Shown: one piece after another, positions 14,601 to 29,227 of the stretch
Numbering within the stretch: position 1 is the first letter of the stretch
How the letters are laid out: every line of letters starts with the position of its first letter
Assembly: GCF_024713945.1 (NCBI RefSeq)
Contig: NC_134681.1
Span: 2,542,001-2,606,000 of the forward strand
Origin: Dermatophagoides farinae
Taxonomy: Eukaryota > Arthropoda > Arachnida > Sarcoptiformes > Pyroglyphidae
Length of the DNA stretch: 64,000 nt
Direction: 5' to 3'
Notes under the pieces: model-generated
What the model saw: the letters and a program-made list of their open reading frames with translations, nothing else
Databases searched by the model: none
What the model was told of the DNA's origin: nothing
Translations under genes and position numbers: made by a program

Positions 14601-17600
14601 AACCGCCATATTTTCGTTACTAAACAAGAAGAATACGTTTTTTACACTTTTTGTCCGTTGTTGTCAACAAATATATCGAATGAAGTGATCAAACTGTCAA
14701 AATTGTCACAATGAACACACAGAGACATTTTTTTCTGGTTATGGACACGCGACAAATAATAACAACAACAACAACAAGGATGAATCTGTAGAGAGAGAGA
14801 AATGACATCTAACCGACAGTGAAATAAAACTAAAAAGAAAATGAAGTAAAATGCAATGAAATGAAAGAAAAACGAGAAAAATTGACTTTAATAATCATAA
14901 CGGAAATCAAAAATGGAATGTTATTTTTTCACACAAAATGAAAAAAAAAATTTTCGTTTGATTCAAGCAATCATCATCACCATCATCATCATAAATAAAA
15001 ATTTTTGACAAGTTCTGATGACGAATGGCAGAAGAAGAAAAAAATTCATTCACATATCACAATCATCATTTATTAAATGGCAAGTATTATTGTCAAAATC
15101 CAGTCAAAACAAGTCTTGTTATTATAAATCAATGGATGGATGACCACCACCACCACAAATGTAATGGTCATCGGTCATTTATAATCGTATATTTAACCTT
15201 TGACCATGTCATTTGGTCATTATTGAAAATGAATAAAACATGGATATGAAATAATGTAGCAATCAGGCAGAAAGATGTGAATATAACATTCACATTCATT
15301 TTAAATGAGAATCGTTATTATTTAGATTTAAAATTTTGATTATTATTAATAATAACAGCAGCAGCAGCCAGTTTAGATGAGAAAAAAAATAAATGACTAT
15401 ATAAACATTCATAAACAAACATGAATGAATGAATGATAATTGCTGATCCTCGAATGGATTAGATGAATGGATGGTTGGATGGAAAAACAAAAATGACTGA
15501 AACCCGAAAAATCAACCGAAACAAAATGGAATGTATGGAATCCAAGCTGGGAATATTTTTTTTTTGCACTGAACAAAAAAAAAAAAAATATCAATTATCA
15601 CAATTATCATTCAGAAAAAAAACGGAATTGAATAATTTAACCATCGTCATCATCATCATCATCATCATCATTGGTCATTCAATGTGATAAACAAACGAAA
15701 CGAGAGAGAGAGAGAGAGAGATAAAACATCAAAATTTCATTTTGTTATGGTAACGGTGATCATCATTTGTTATATATAAATAAAATGTCAAATTAAAAAA
15801 GAAAAAAAAGAAATTCATAAAAAAGCTTCTGGAAACAAAAAGAAAAAAAAAATCAACCAAATCATATCACATCATATGTAGATGAAGATAAAATCGCCAC
15901 ACAACCTGTCTATGTCTAAGAAAGACGATGAAAATTAATTAAAACAAGTTAATTAATTTATGTTTATTTCTAGGGTTAAAACATTCTTTTTGGCCTTTAT
16001 TTTTTTTTATCATTTTGTTTAATGACCTTTCGAATTTTTAAGCGAAAAAAAAGAAAAACACGACAACGACGACGATGATGAACGAAAAAACCCCATTGCC
16101 TTAATGATCAAATGAATGAATTTGAATTGAATTTAATTTCGAGAACTACCATCATCATTCTTTGATATTTTCTATTCTTGATTGCTTTTTTTTCGTTGAA
16201 ATTTTCATTTTTTTTTGTTTGAAGAACAGCAGAAAAAATAGAATCTCAATCACACAAAAGCAAACATTTGCGGGTTTATAATCAAAAAATCATTTGAATT
16301 TTATTGAAAAAAAAATTCACCCCATCACTAGGTAAAAGACAATTGAAATCATATGAAATTTTCACAAATTCAGCCATTTTTTTTCTCTCGTCGGGGGTGT
16401 GCGAGTGTGTGGAACAAGAAAAATTGTTCACACAAGGTTGAAAATAAAAAATGACAAAATAAACGATCTCAAATCGATCAAATTATATTATTATATTTGA
16501 TTATATTATCATAATCTCAAATCTGTAAACTTGACATCGTAAAAAAAAGCAAATTTTTTTTTTATATTTCAAATTCCCACATATATTCATTACATGCAGA
16601 AAATGAAGACAAAGAAAAATTCAATTTTCTTCTGATCTAATGTTAAAGATAGCAGGATCTTCACATCCTCATAGCCATCATAAACAAGATTTTTCATTGA
16701 ATAAATTTTTTTCTTTGCTTCCAATTTCATTACTTTTTTTTCAAATTAAATGATGAAATTCACTAAACACGTAGATCAAGCGTTTTTGTGCATTGTATAT
16801 TGTGTGTATATGAAATGAACGATAAAGAAATTTAAAAAATCCCAATAATAATAATTGCTGCTGCTGTTGTGGTTGTTGTTGTTGTTGTTATGATCTTGTA
16901 TTATCGTGTATTAATAATATGAAAAATTTTAGATTAGATTTGCACTTTGACCTTTGTTGATGGTGAGTGACGCCGGTCACGACCTTTATAATATCATATT
17001 GTTTGAGTGTGTGTGTGTGTACGTGAAGTGAATTGTGAAAGAGAAGAAGAATAAAAAACATCAAATTATTAGTGGATCAAGATTATTATTATTGCTGCTG
17101 TTGCTGATGTTGCTGCTATGGCCACGGCATTGGCCTTGGATAGAAATGGATGTGGTCACCTCGGTAACAAAAAAAAAAAGAAAAAAAATCCTAAATAAAA
17201 CAACAAGTAAAGCGAGTTAGGTCTATTTTTATATAAATGTTCATTGTGTGTGTGTGTGTGTGCAAGTGAATTGGATTTATAATGATGGTGGTGGTTTCTT
17301 TTTTCGGAATAAATAAATAAAAAAAAAATGTCAGTATGTTTCAAAAACAATGAAACCAAACCAAACGAAAAACGTTAATCCAAACAAAATAATAATATTT
17401 CACATTTGTTCACACAGAAATCGTTCATATAATTAATGATTATTGTTGTTAATCCCTCTTGCTCTCTTTTTCTCTCTCACAGGGGAAAAAAATGAAAAGT
17501 TCATTCAATCTTTTTTTGTTTTGTTTTGTTTTTTTTCAAATGATGACAATTGATAAATCACACAAACAAACACTAGCTTTGAGGATTAAAATTTATATAT

Positions 17601-18574
17601 TTTTTTTCAAGTTTTTCCTCGATATCAAGAAGGAAAAAAGCAGAAAAAAAATTAAAGCAATTTATAAAATTAGTCATTGAAAAATTGAACTGAAATTCTG
17701 TAAATTTATTTTTCAGCAAACAAAAAGAAAAAAAGAAAGAAATTCCATCAATATAATTTCCAATCATTTTTTTTTGTATGTCGTTTTGTATCTCTAAAAA
17801 TAGATCATACATCAACCAGATTAAAGTAATCATCATCATTCAACAAGAAATTCGAAAAGAAGAAAACATTGAAATGAATAGAAAATGATGGAATCCATTT
17901 AGTAGTTATAATAAAGTGAGCGACGATTGAGAGACTCATTAAATTGCATTCAAAATCCATAATAATCATCTGTACACCAAGTACTAAATCAATCAATGGT
18001 ACTCGATAATTCAAAAAGGCGAAAACAAAACAAAACAAAAAAATCTTTCAAGAATTCGAAATGAAATAAAAACCGGAAAAACAGAAGAAAAATTGATTCG
18101 ATACATTATTGGAATTGAATTCAAGTATCGGCAGAAAAAAATGGTCAAAATTAATGATCTGATTTTTTTTTACTTGACTATCATAAATTCTGATTATTCT
18201 TGATATCACATTCGACATTTATTTGACAAATCACTGATACAACTACAAAAAACAATATCAAACATTCATGATGATGATGAACAAACAACAATGAATTCAG
18301 AATTCAGTTGCAAGAAAAAAAAAATAATCACTGGAAATGGGAAATTTTTCATGTATAATTATGATTCAATCAATTGAATGAAATATGGAATAATAAAAAT
18401 CATTTATTACGTCAATTTTTTTCATCAAACAAAAATAAAAATAAAGAAAAAAAAACTCAACAACATCTTTGATGGCAAAATCAAACGAAAGAAAAGAAAA
18501 AAAAATGATCCGGATTAACATCATCAACATTTTGGCGCCATATAAACACTGATGAAATTCCAAACTTAACCATT

Positions 18575-18578
<4 letters not shown>

Positions 18579-18607
<29 letters not shown>
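18579..18607. repeat. (TC)n microsatellite
   Basis: A 29-nt pure TC run. On the minus strand it is read as Arg-Glu repeats, so the open frame there is spurious. Confidence 0.9.
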
Positions 18608-18609
<2 letters not shown>

Positions 18610-20201
18610 GCCAAAATAAAAAAGTGTTAAGCCATGTTTGAAAGACGAAAAAACAAAGAAAAACACATAAAAGTGTCAGGATCATTATAGTTAGAGTTTG
18701 ATGTTTGGAACAAAAAAAAAATTTTTTTTTTTTTGGAATAAAGTATCAGCATCAACGACGACGACGACGATGGCGGTGGATAAATAACGAAGGCAATCGA
18801 TCACAGATTAGATTTTATTTTTCGTATTTTATGCTCTATTTTCGGCTAAAGAGCAACAACAACAACAACAACAATTTTCGTTTTTTTCATTCACGCGGTA
18901 CTAATAATAAATCTAGATTGTCAAGCAAACAAACATAGAAAAAAAGCAAAAGAAAAATCAATTTTCAATGATGCCCAGAAGCCACACACACACAAACAAA
19001 CACACTGACAATGTGATTCGGATGTGCTATCAATGTCAAAGATAGATGTTAATGATAAGATTGATGAATAAAACAAACGCGAAAAACAAAATCCGATCAA
19101 AGCTTATAAATGATCAAAACAAAAATATGGACAAAGCTTATTATATCGTCATCACAAGTGCTTAACACAAATTTTGAATAAATAAACAACAACAATAACA
19201 ATCAATACGAACAGTATATATAAATATATAGTTTGCGGATAAAAAGGTGATGTTGTTGTTGATTTCACACTTGATTTTCTTTTTTTTTTGTATCTTGTTG
19301 GTTGTTATGAATGAAATTTAGCAGAAAAAAATGGTACACACACACACACACACAAACGAACCAAAAAAAAAGGAAATGAAAAAATCCAAACAGTGAAGAA
19401 ATCGAACAATCAATTGACCTAGAAAAAAATACATTTTTGTTGTTGTTTCAAGTTTTTTTTATAGAGTTGACCAACAACATTTCGTTTTACCTAAAAAACA
19501 AATTCCATTGAATCTAGCAAAAAAAAAAACCGCCAAAATGGCCATAGTAATGATTGATGTGTCTGTGTGTGTGGTTTTTGCTAACCCAAAATTTTAATGA
19601 AAAGAAAAAATAGAAAAGAAAATTCAATTAAAAATCCATCGAAAAACGAAAATAAAAAAACAAAAATTGTCAACAGGTGATGTTCTAATTTTAATTCTCA
19701 ATTCATAATCATTTGAATCGTGTGATTAAAATAGCCATAGTTTTAGCATCATCATTTTCGCCTTAATTAACTGAGCTCAAATATTGTATACCGAAGAGCG
19801 AAAAAAAAGGAAAAATTCAAAATCTATTTCCAACACCATAACACCATTATATAGGCAATTATCATGTCCTAGTTTGATTTTATCAAACGATCATTTATAA
19901 ACATAGGCAAATTGATTATCACCAAAATACCCGATAAGTTCAATGTGTCTGAAAACAAATGAATCCATAATGATTAAACATCAATATCCGGGATCATTAT
20001 CGTCAAAATAAACGATTACTGAATTTGAATCAAGTTTTTTTTTCACGAAAGGGTGTTGTGTGTAAATAAACTTGGTGAAAAATCATGGATTGATATAAAT
20101 TAGTTTTAATTACAAACAAAAGTAATGAAAACCACAAGCAAACATTAATAAATTGGTTTAGTGTCTATTCAAATATGATGAATGAATGTGTGTCATTTAT
20201 T

Positions 20202-20245
20202 AAACGCGTGTTTCAAAGGAAAATTCAGTATTCAAACACGTGTTT
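20202..20245. repeat. paired CGCGTG / CACGTG elements
   Basis: AAACGCGTGTTT at 20202-20213 and the perfect palindrome AAACACGTGTTT at 20234-20245 lie three DNA turns apart, about 32 bp start to start. The second contains the E-box core CACGTG that bHLH factors bind. Function is inferred only from the motif. Confidence 0.4.
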
Positions 20246-21768
20246 CGATAATTTGATAAAACTCTTCAAAAACGAGCAAATGATGGACAATTGAGTTGAA
20301 TTTGAAAAAAAAATTTTCTTTAATTAATGAATTGTCATATGGGAATTCAACAGCGCATGATTATTATTAATCAATTTAATCGCCTTTTTGTTGGGCTGGG
20401 AAAACATTCAAAACCACCACCTACTGACTGGGTTAGTTAGTGTGTGTGTGTGTGAGATGATAAATGTCGTTGATCAACAACAACAACAACATCATTTTGG
20501 GTGACAATTTGACAAGAAAGAAGAAAAAATGTGAATTTTCACTCTTTCACAACCAAATAAGCCTGTTTTTTGTGTGGCACATACTGCTAAAATATCTGTG
20601 GATGTCTGTGTCTTTTTCATCTCGTTCAACTTGTTCGTGACATTCATATTTTTTCTAATCATTGAAAAAAAACGAATGAAAAATACGACTATATATCAGA
20701 CTGGAAGGTGTTAGGTTGGCTTGTGTTTTAACCTCCTTAATCATTTCTCTCTCTCTCTTTTTCGCTTTCTCATTGATGAATGTAATTTTATTTCAGAAAA
20801 AAAAATCATTAAAAAAAACTTTAATGAACAGAACATTTAGAATGTGGAATTGTGACCTAATAATGAAAAAATGGCTCAAATCAACCGAGAAGAACCGTGA
20901 AAAAAATTGATAAAACAATCGAATAAAAAAACAAGAAAAATTCACAAACTCCTGAAGCGATAAAAAAGCAACTTTTCGTTTTTTTATTTGAAAATTTTTT
21001 TTTTCAAATAAACTTCTTCTAAAATTAACACACACACAAGCAAATCGATCAATTGTTTTTTCATTTTTTATTGTTCATCAATAGAATTTTCACCACCACC
21101 AACACCACCATTACATTGTTATCAGCCATATCAGTATCCTTATATTCATCATAATGATGATGATGATAATAATGACCTGAGGTCACCACAAAAAAATAGA
21201 AAAATGAAAATGAGTGGGCTAGGAATTTTCAGTGATACACAGATACTAAAAAAAACAACATAAAATGCTAGTGTGAATGCTTGATTTTTCTTTTCTGTTT
21301 TTTTTAAAAAAGCATATTTTTAACGTTTTTCATCAGAAAAAAATTCAAATAGAACCTTGGTTGATCGACAATTGATGATGATCATCATTATGACCTCTAC
21401 TACTAAATTGTTGTTGTCGGTCATGGCAGTGGTGGTTGTTGTGTGTGGACATAGACATCAACAAATGACCACGATAACGATGAAGACGATGACAACAACG
21501 ACAATGCAGATTTGTTGTGGTACGTTGTCTTCGTTTCATTTTCGTTATTTTTTTTGTACTTCTGGTTTCTCACACAAACACATATACACACACACACACA
21601 CACAGAGTTTCCAATTGCAAGTGCAATAGAATGGATTGCTACCAAAACACACACACAAACATCAAGTTCTCATTTTTTTTCTGGTCGTCGGTTAGATAAA
21701 TGGATGGATGGATGGCTGGTGAGCAGCTCTTTTATTTTCCAGGATTTTATAGTTTAGTTTGGTGGGTA

Positions 21769-21770
<2 letters not shown>

Positions 21771-21799
<29 letters not shown>
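21771..21799. repeat. (TC)n microsatellite
   Basis: A 29-nt pure TC array within otherwise mixed, gene-free sequence. Confidence 0.9.
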
Positions 21800-21802
<3 letters not shown>

Positions 21803-24800
21803 ATGACAAAACCAAAAAATCAACCAATCAATCGTTCAACCACCATCAAATGCAATCGACTAGACTGCGAAAAAAAATGATCATTTATTTTTCAGTATGA
21901 ATCACAGCTTGCTGTTTGCTGACTATTCTCACAAAAGCTAGCGTAGTCAGCTTGCAAGGCTATTCTTTTATTTTGTAAAAGGGGGAGTGAATTTGTGTGT
22001 GTGTGTGTGTCTATGAGGAGGGGGTGTCATTTGTAATTTTCATTTTCATAGATCTGACCAATATTAAAAAAAAAAAAAAATAGAAAGGAAAAGAACGAAA
22101 GAAGAAAAAAATGCCAGCTGCCATTCGTGCACAAATATATTCAATAGATTCACACACTCACAAAACCAGGTCCAGTTCATAGGACTTCTGGGGACGACTA
22201 ACTACTTTTAATAGCCCAAAGGACCCAAGAGTAGTAGACAACATTAGTCTAATAATAAAATTGAAAATCGTGAAGCATTTTGAATGGAATAATTTTCTTT
22301 ACATTTTGAACATGTCCATTATTATTTGACCTATGAAAGCTTAAGGTACTATTATAATATTAATAATCGAACGACGACGACAACAACAACAACAACGGTG
22401 AGAAAAAAAAATGTGGACAGATTGACCACCAGAAGAAAAATACCGAAAACATTTTGAGAAAAGTGAATTGTTCCTGAAATATGAACGCATTAATAAGAAC
22501 AAGACAAACAACGACATAACTTTGATCAAACAAACAAACAAAAAAAAAACAGAAAAAAAATATTCAAAGAATACTGACCTGTTTTTTATGTAGACGACCC
22601 AAACAACGTTTGTTTTTATCGATTAGAATGGGTTAAAATTATGATGACAACCAAAAAGAATTTCACAAACATAAACACACACATAGACACAGACACAAAC
22701 ACAATAAATTGCCAATTAAATCAATAATTTTTCGTTAAAAAAACAACAAAATTATCAACAAAAAATATTGATTTTTTTTCATAAATAAAACACACTCATA
22801 TCGTAACCAATTTTGATCAATTAATTTTTGAATTGATTGATTGAATTTACTAATAAATGCCACTTAGTAATATGTTGATGATCATTATTAAGAAAAAACG
22901 GTGGTTGTGGTACCAGTTAACAATCCAGTTCGATTTTATCACCAAAATCAATCAATCAATCAATCCATCGATCGATCTAGACCGAGAAATTGAGAGAGAT
23001 CATTATATGACAATCACATTTAGTCTGATGTTATTCCAGTCGTGTAAATATGATGATGTAATACAATACACACACATACACACCAAAAAAAGGATAAAAT
23101 TGAAAATTGAACCAGATGAAAAAATACAACACACACACACACAGGAAACAAACAAAAAATCAATGACAATCGATTTACACTACACACACACCTGATCATT
23201 GATTTTGAACGAAAAAAAAATCTGATTATCAATTCATTGATGATGATTCTGTTGATTGAACATCAATGTTAAAACAAACAATTGATTAAATGGTGACAAA
23301 AAAAATTAAATTGGAAACAACCACCTGTTTCATGAACACACACAAACTTTAATAAATGGGTCGATTCTAAACAACAAAAAAAACCATCAACGAATGGTTT
23401 GAAAGAATTAGAATCAATTTGGAATTTGTGATCAAGTGGAAAATAAAACGAAATAAGCACACATTTTTAAAAATATTTCAATTTGACACTTCAGACACTT
23501 TTTTCAGTTTTCATTTATATGAGATGATATGAGATGTGTGATTTGAGCCTGTCTATTGTTGTTGTTGTTGTTGTTGTTGTTGGGCATGTACATGGAATCA
23601 ACAACAACATTGGTATTTTTTTCAGTCTTTGTCTGTCAATGGCTGCTATGACACTGTGGTGTTCATTCATCATACACAAACACACTGTTTCATCTGTTAG
23701 ATAAAATAAAATTGCTGCTACCTAATTTACACACGGTAGTAGCAATAAAACTTGTTAAAAAAATTGTTTGAATTCACAATTTTCTCTAAATTTTTCATTA
23801 TTCAAAACTACTACCACAAACACACACACACAGGACAGACGATAAACAAAAGTTGAATTTAGCTAGTAGCAAATATAAAAAAAATGGAAGCATTAGTTGT
23901 AATAGCAAGAAGAAAACATGTGTGTGTGTGTGTGTGTGTGTTATTAGAACAAGTGTAGCAGTTTTATCTAATGATTGAAAATTTGAATTCAGTAAACACA
24001 AAACCAGAATGCAATTTTGTTTGGCGCCATAATGTAGACGAATAAAGAAGAAGCAGAAGAGAAAAAAAAACAATTTTGGTCATCCCATTAGTACATGGTG
24101 ATGACACAAGACCAACAAATGTGATTGATCGATTGAAAGATTGATTCAATCTTTAAACCAGAAACCAGAAAAATAAAAAAAACCTAGAAATTGAATCACA
24201 CAAAAAAAACTTAATTTTCTAGCTAAATTCTCGTTTGATTGACAATTAATTAATTTTTTTTTGTTTCAAATAAACTCACTGGAAGAAAAAAAAAATCATC
24301 TTCAAAATTGTTTCAATTCATTTGACCAAAACAAAACAAAAAAAACAATACCGACGACAACAGCATTGAATGAATTTCTCATCATTGACATGATGTGACA
24401 ATACAGAAAAAACCGAACTGAAGACAACCAATGACAGCTAGCAAACGTAATTTGAAATAAAATGAAAAGTTTTTTTTTTCGTTTGCCGAATAGAATATAG
24501 AAAATCGATCAATTCAATTCAAATTCAATTGAGCCAAAGAAGAAAAAAAATCTACGGTCAGTGAATAAAAGATATTCCTTTTTTTTCTAGCGATCCGATT
24601 GTTAGTTACAACAATGCTAGCACACGATACCCGGCTTGTTCCATTTTTTCTGAATGTTCGGACTGTTCCACTAAGGAATGATTGGTTGACTGACTGGCTG
24701 GCTGAAATTTTTTTTTTTTTTTTTGGAAACCTTCAACCGCACTCTCGACGTTTTTTTGGTTTGGGTTTAAGTTTGATCCATTTTCTTTTTTCTATTGCTG

Positions 24801-27800
24801 TTATTGTTATTTTCTGGATGTCTAGTGATGTATGCTGTGGGTGGAACATGCAAAAAACACACACATCACTAGTGGTGGTGGCCTTGATATTGTTGTTATT
24901 GTATAAATCGACAATATCATCTTGTGCACGTGCACGCAAAAGATCCATCTGAAAAAAACAATCATCATCATCATCATCCATTGAACGATTGGGTGGTGGA
25001 CATATATGTGTGTGTATAATATGGCCTTTCGACCCCTACGGTCAGAGGTTATTTTTGTTTTTCAAATATATATCAGTCCCCCTCTAGTGAGGTATAGGGA
25101 TTTTTTTTCTATTTTCACATATCAAGCTACTGTGTATCCTGCGTTTGTCTTTGTGTATTTGTATATGTCGCCATTCTGAATGATGAATAAGTCTAAAAAA
25201 GAATCCTATGGCTATTCTATCTATCTATTCTGGCAATGAAACATACACAGACACGAAAAAAAAATCGGATCGTCCAATTTTTATTTTAGGTTCGCTTTGC
25301 TTTTTTGGGTTTTCGTATTTTTCAAATTCGTTTTAGTTTATATTCAGATTTGATTGGTCGGTGGGTCGGTCGGTGTATTTTTCAAAGGCGATGATGATGA
25401 TTACATGATGATGATGATGAAAGGAAAAAATTTAATTGATTCCAATTCATCGAAACAAACAAAAATCCAACTTATTTATTTGAATCTATAATTCACAATG
25501 ATGTCTTTGGGTTTTTTATGATGATCGAATATAGCTGGTAGCAAACAACAAATAAATAGACAGAATTTTTCAGCAACACTACCCTCTTCTCGGCAAAAAA
25601 AATGAAAGGAGTAAAGGTTTTGGCTATTATTACATTTACGTAAAAATAGATCGTATATTATCGTTATCGTTTCGTAAAAATGACAATCGAGAAAAAATAC
25701 GCTCGTAAATTTATTGTTTTAATAGTTGTTGTTGTTGTTGTCGAAACTGACCATTAGACAGTTCGCATTTTCTGGTCATCATATTGTCAGAACGAAAAAA
25801 GATGCATATAATGAAATAAATGAATAGTAGTAGTGACAATGGACAAACCAGAACAGAAAAAAATAAAATAATTGGTCATTTGAGATCGTGGACAAACAGA
25901 GAGAAAGAGCGAAAAAAAACTTTATTTTGTTGTGTTGATCCATTCGCTTGGATGACACATGAAAAATGCAAAGCAGATGCTGTTGTTTTTTTTCTTTTCG
26001 AGCAATATTTATTCTTGATTCTTTTCGATTTTTTTTCTGCTTGGGGTGGGGGTTTTAGGTCTGACCATAATGTCGTTTATTTCATTCCCTTTTTTTCTCC
26101 ATTTCTGATGATGGTGATGACCTCACCATCATCATCATCATGATTATTGTGTATGACCGGCGTAATATAACAATATATCGTTTATTGTGCGTGGGTGGAA
26201 ATTTTTGTTTTTGTTTTCCATCATTGTTTGTTTGCAGGGTGATTTTCATTTCGACGATGATGATGATAATAGATAGCCACATAGATATTGAATGTTATTT
26301 TTTTCTATTCATTTTCAATGTGTAACTTGAATATTCTCTTTCGTTTATCGAAAACTATCATGACAACAACAACAATCTCTCCCATCACTGTCATCATCAT
26401 TATCGGTTATCCGTGTGTCTGTGTGTTTGTGTGTGAAGAGATTATCAAAAAAAGAAGAGAATGATGAGTGTTTTTTTTTGTTTTTTATTTTGCTTACAAA
26501 CCACCCACACATATACACAAAGAGAATGATGAATATCAAATGATTTCTAGTTAATAGGATTCAAAATGGGAAAAAACAAAAAAAAAGTTACGAATCTTTT
26601 CACTTGTAGTTTGTTATTCATCTTCGGGTTATTGATATTACACACAAATACACACACACTTAATTCATTTGAAGTTCATTTTTGTTTCGTTTCATTATTT
26701 CAGTTGAGTTTAGTTGGACAACAACAACAAGAAAAAAGTTTTCTGATCATTTATAACTTTCACATTCAGAACAGAATTTTTTTCATTATTTGTTTTGTTC
26801 TTGTTATTTGCTTATTGCAACGAAATCCCGGTGTTAATCCCTTTTTCTAATGGTGGAATGATTCTTTACATGCATCAATCTAACATGATCTTGATCATCA
26901 TGATCATCATTAATTTAATCAATTTGTACGAATGGATACTCTCTGACACACACACACACTTGTATTTGGAATAATCAAGATTATCTAGATTTTTCTTATT
27001 CTTTTTTTTGTTTTTGAATCAAATGAAAAAAATGTGAACAAAAAAACAACTTGGATGATGGGCAAATGACATGAAATCATTTACAAGGTTCTTCACCTAT
27101 CAATGATTTTTATCACCAGATTGATCTGAAATCAATCAACTAGAAACAACAATTTTCTATACTGGTTACGTTTTGGTACCACCTTCCATATGACAATAAT
27201 AATAATATAAAATGGTATATTGACCACCACCACTTAATTCATTCATTTGGGTGGTTTTCATATATAAAAAAAAGTAAAATTCATATAATGGAACGAATAA
27301 AAGGTAATAGATCAGGTGTGTGTGTGTGTGTGTGTTTGTGTGGATATTGCGTGTGTGTATGTTTGATATATCGTATGATAAAACAAATGTGAATGAAAAT
27401 TTTTTTTCAGTTGTCGTTGTCATTGTCATTACATTAATTAATATTACTCTGAACTGTGGTGGATCAATTCTGTGATGATGATGATGATGGTTTTTTGCGT
27501 TCTGTATAATTTGGTCGAGTCTAAAAAAATCACATACTTTGATTGAATATAAAGAAAAAGCTTTTCTTTTGGCTTTTTTGATCAAACAGAATCCTAGACC
27601 GACAACGACAACAACAAAAATGAATGAAAGAATGAAAAAAAAACAATCAAAATTTGATCAGATTCTTGAATATAATGAAATTCTATTCGTGAAAAAAGTT
27701 TCATCCACACGCCTACTACAACAACAACTACTACTAGTCATCCTATCCAATCCAATTAAATGTTCATTTATCATCTACCAGAAAAGAAAAATGGATCCAG

Positions 27801-29207
27801 AAAAAAAAAATGAAATGTACATCAGATGGATAAACCAAGATAAATAAATAGATAGATCTATAGTGTATATCGGCTATTTATTTGCTTTATTTTGTTGTTG
27901 TTGTTGTTTTTGTTCTATGAAGTATATTATGGGTGTCAATTTTTCTCTTTTGTCAGGCTTAGTTTTTATTTTTTGTTTTTGTTGTTCATGTGTCATGTTC
28001 TGGTTCATGTGTGTGTGGTTATTATTATTATTATTATTATTATATGCCGTATATATGTAGCCATTTAATTTATGGTGAACGAAAAGAAAAAAAAATCCAA
28101 TGAAACAAAAAGAGAAACGATCCACTATTGTATTTATTAGGGTTGATCTATCTATCTATCAATGTTGTTGTTGTTTTTTTTTTTGTTTCGTTTTTGACCA
28201 AATATTTTTTCCGATCATTTATCTTCTCTCCGTGTGGATTATCCGTGCACTATACGATTCTTGATCATACATAAATGGAATAGTTTTTCTTTTTATTTTG
28301 AAATTCTGGGTGATTTGTCAATAGTAACAATAATAATATAGCCTTTGGTTTAGCAATGAAGAATTTCTTTTGAAAACCTGGAATTTTTTTCTTTTTTTTT
28401 GTTCATTCGTGTGCCTTGCTGGCAATCATAAAATTGATCGATAACATTCAAAAAGAAAGATTTACAACAATAAACTCGTTTTCGATTCAATCAATTTGAT
28501 AGCCAGCCAGCCAGTGTATCAATCAACTCTAATTGGCTTTGATCGATTTTTGAAATCAGAAATTCTCTTTCGATGACCATTGAAAAAATGCTTTCAACAA
28601 AGAATAAACACAAAAACAAGCGAACGAATTGTAATCAAATTAAATGGACAAACGAAAAAAAAAATCCATAATGATAAATCAAACAAACAAAAAGTCAATG
28701 TGAACTAAAAGGGGTAACCATATTTAAATTATAAGCAAAAAAAAGTTTGCAGACATAAAAAAATAATATTTGTCTAACCGGAAACAAACTATTGTATTGT
28801 GGGTGTAGAAAAAAAACAAAACGTTTTTTTTGTTCGGTTCCAAATATCAAATTACAATAATTTTTTTTCTCCGTTGAAAATAAACTTGATATATATGTGA
28901 ACATGTGTGCAATTTGCATCTCAAGACCTTGAATGGTAAATGGTAATGGTGGTGGTGGTTTTGATTGTCGACACACACACATTTATGCAATGAATCCATA
29001 GTTTGGTTTGGTCCATTAGATTTTCCACTTTTTTTTCGAGAAATTTCATTTATTATCATCATCATCATTATTTTTTTCCCTTGTCAATTTAAGGTTCATT
29101 GAAAACTAAACACAAAATCAATGCTTCAAGCCCCTCAAACACATACGCACAAACGAACACCATTGCTTTGCATGCACTAAATGATGATCGTGATTTTATA
29201 CGCAATC

Positions 29208-29227
29208 ATTTAAACACGTGTTTAAAT
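29208..29227. repeat. 20-bp perfect palindrome centred on CACGTG
   Basis: The half-site ATTTAAACAC is followed immediately by its exact reverse complement, with the E-box hexamer CACGTG at the centre. It is a plausible bHLH binding site or a chance palindrome. No gene flanks it within several kb. Confidence 0.5.

Noticed and set aside
22195-22250. Minus-strand frame TNVVYYSWVLWAIKSS as an SLC6 transporter fragment
   Set aside because: The match is only a few common hydrophobic residues, the frame stops after 16 codons, and self-complementarity explains the island as well.
27166-27585. 139-residue minus-strand open frame
   Set aside because: Built from His, Thr and Tyr tracts of GAT/CA repeats; no recognisable motif.
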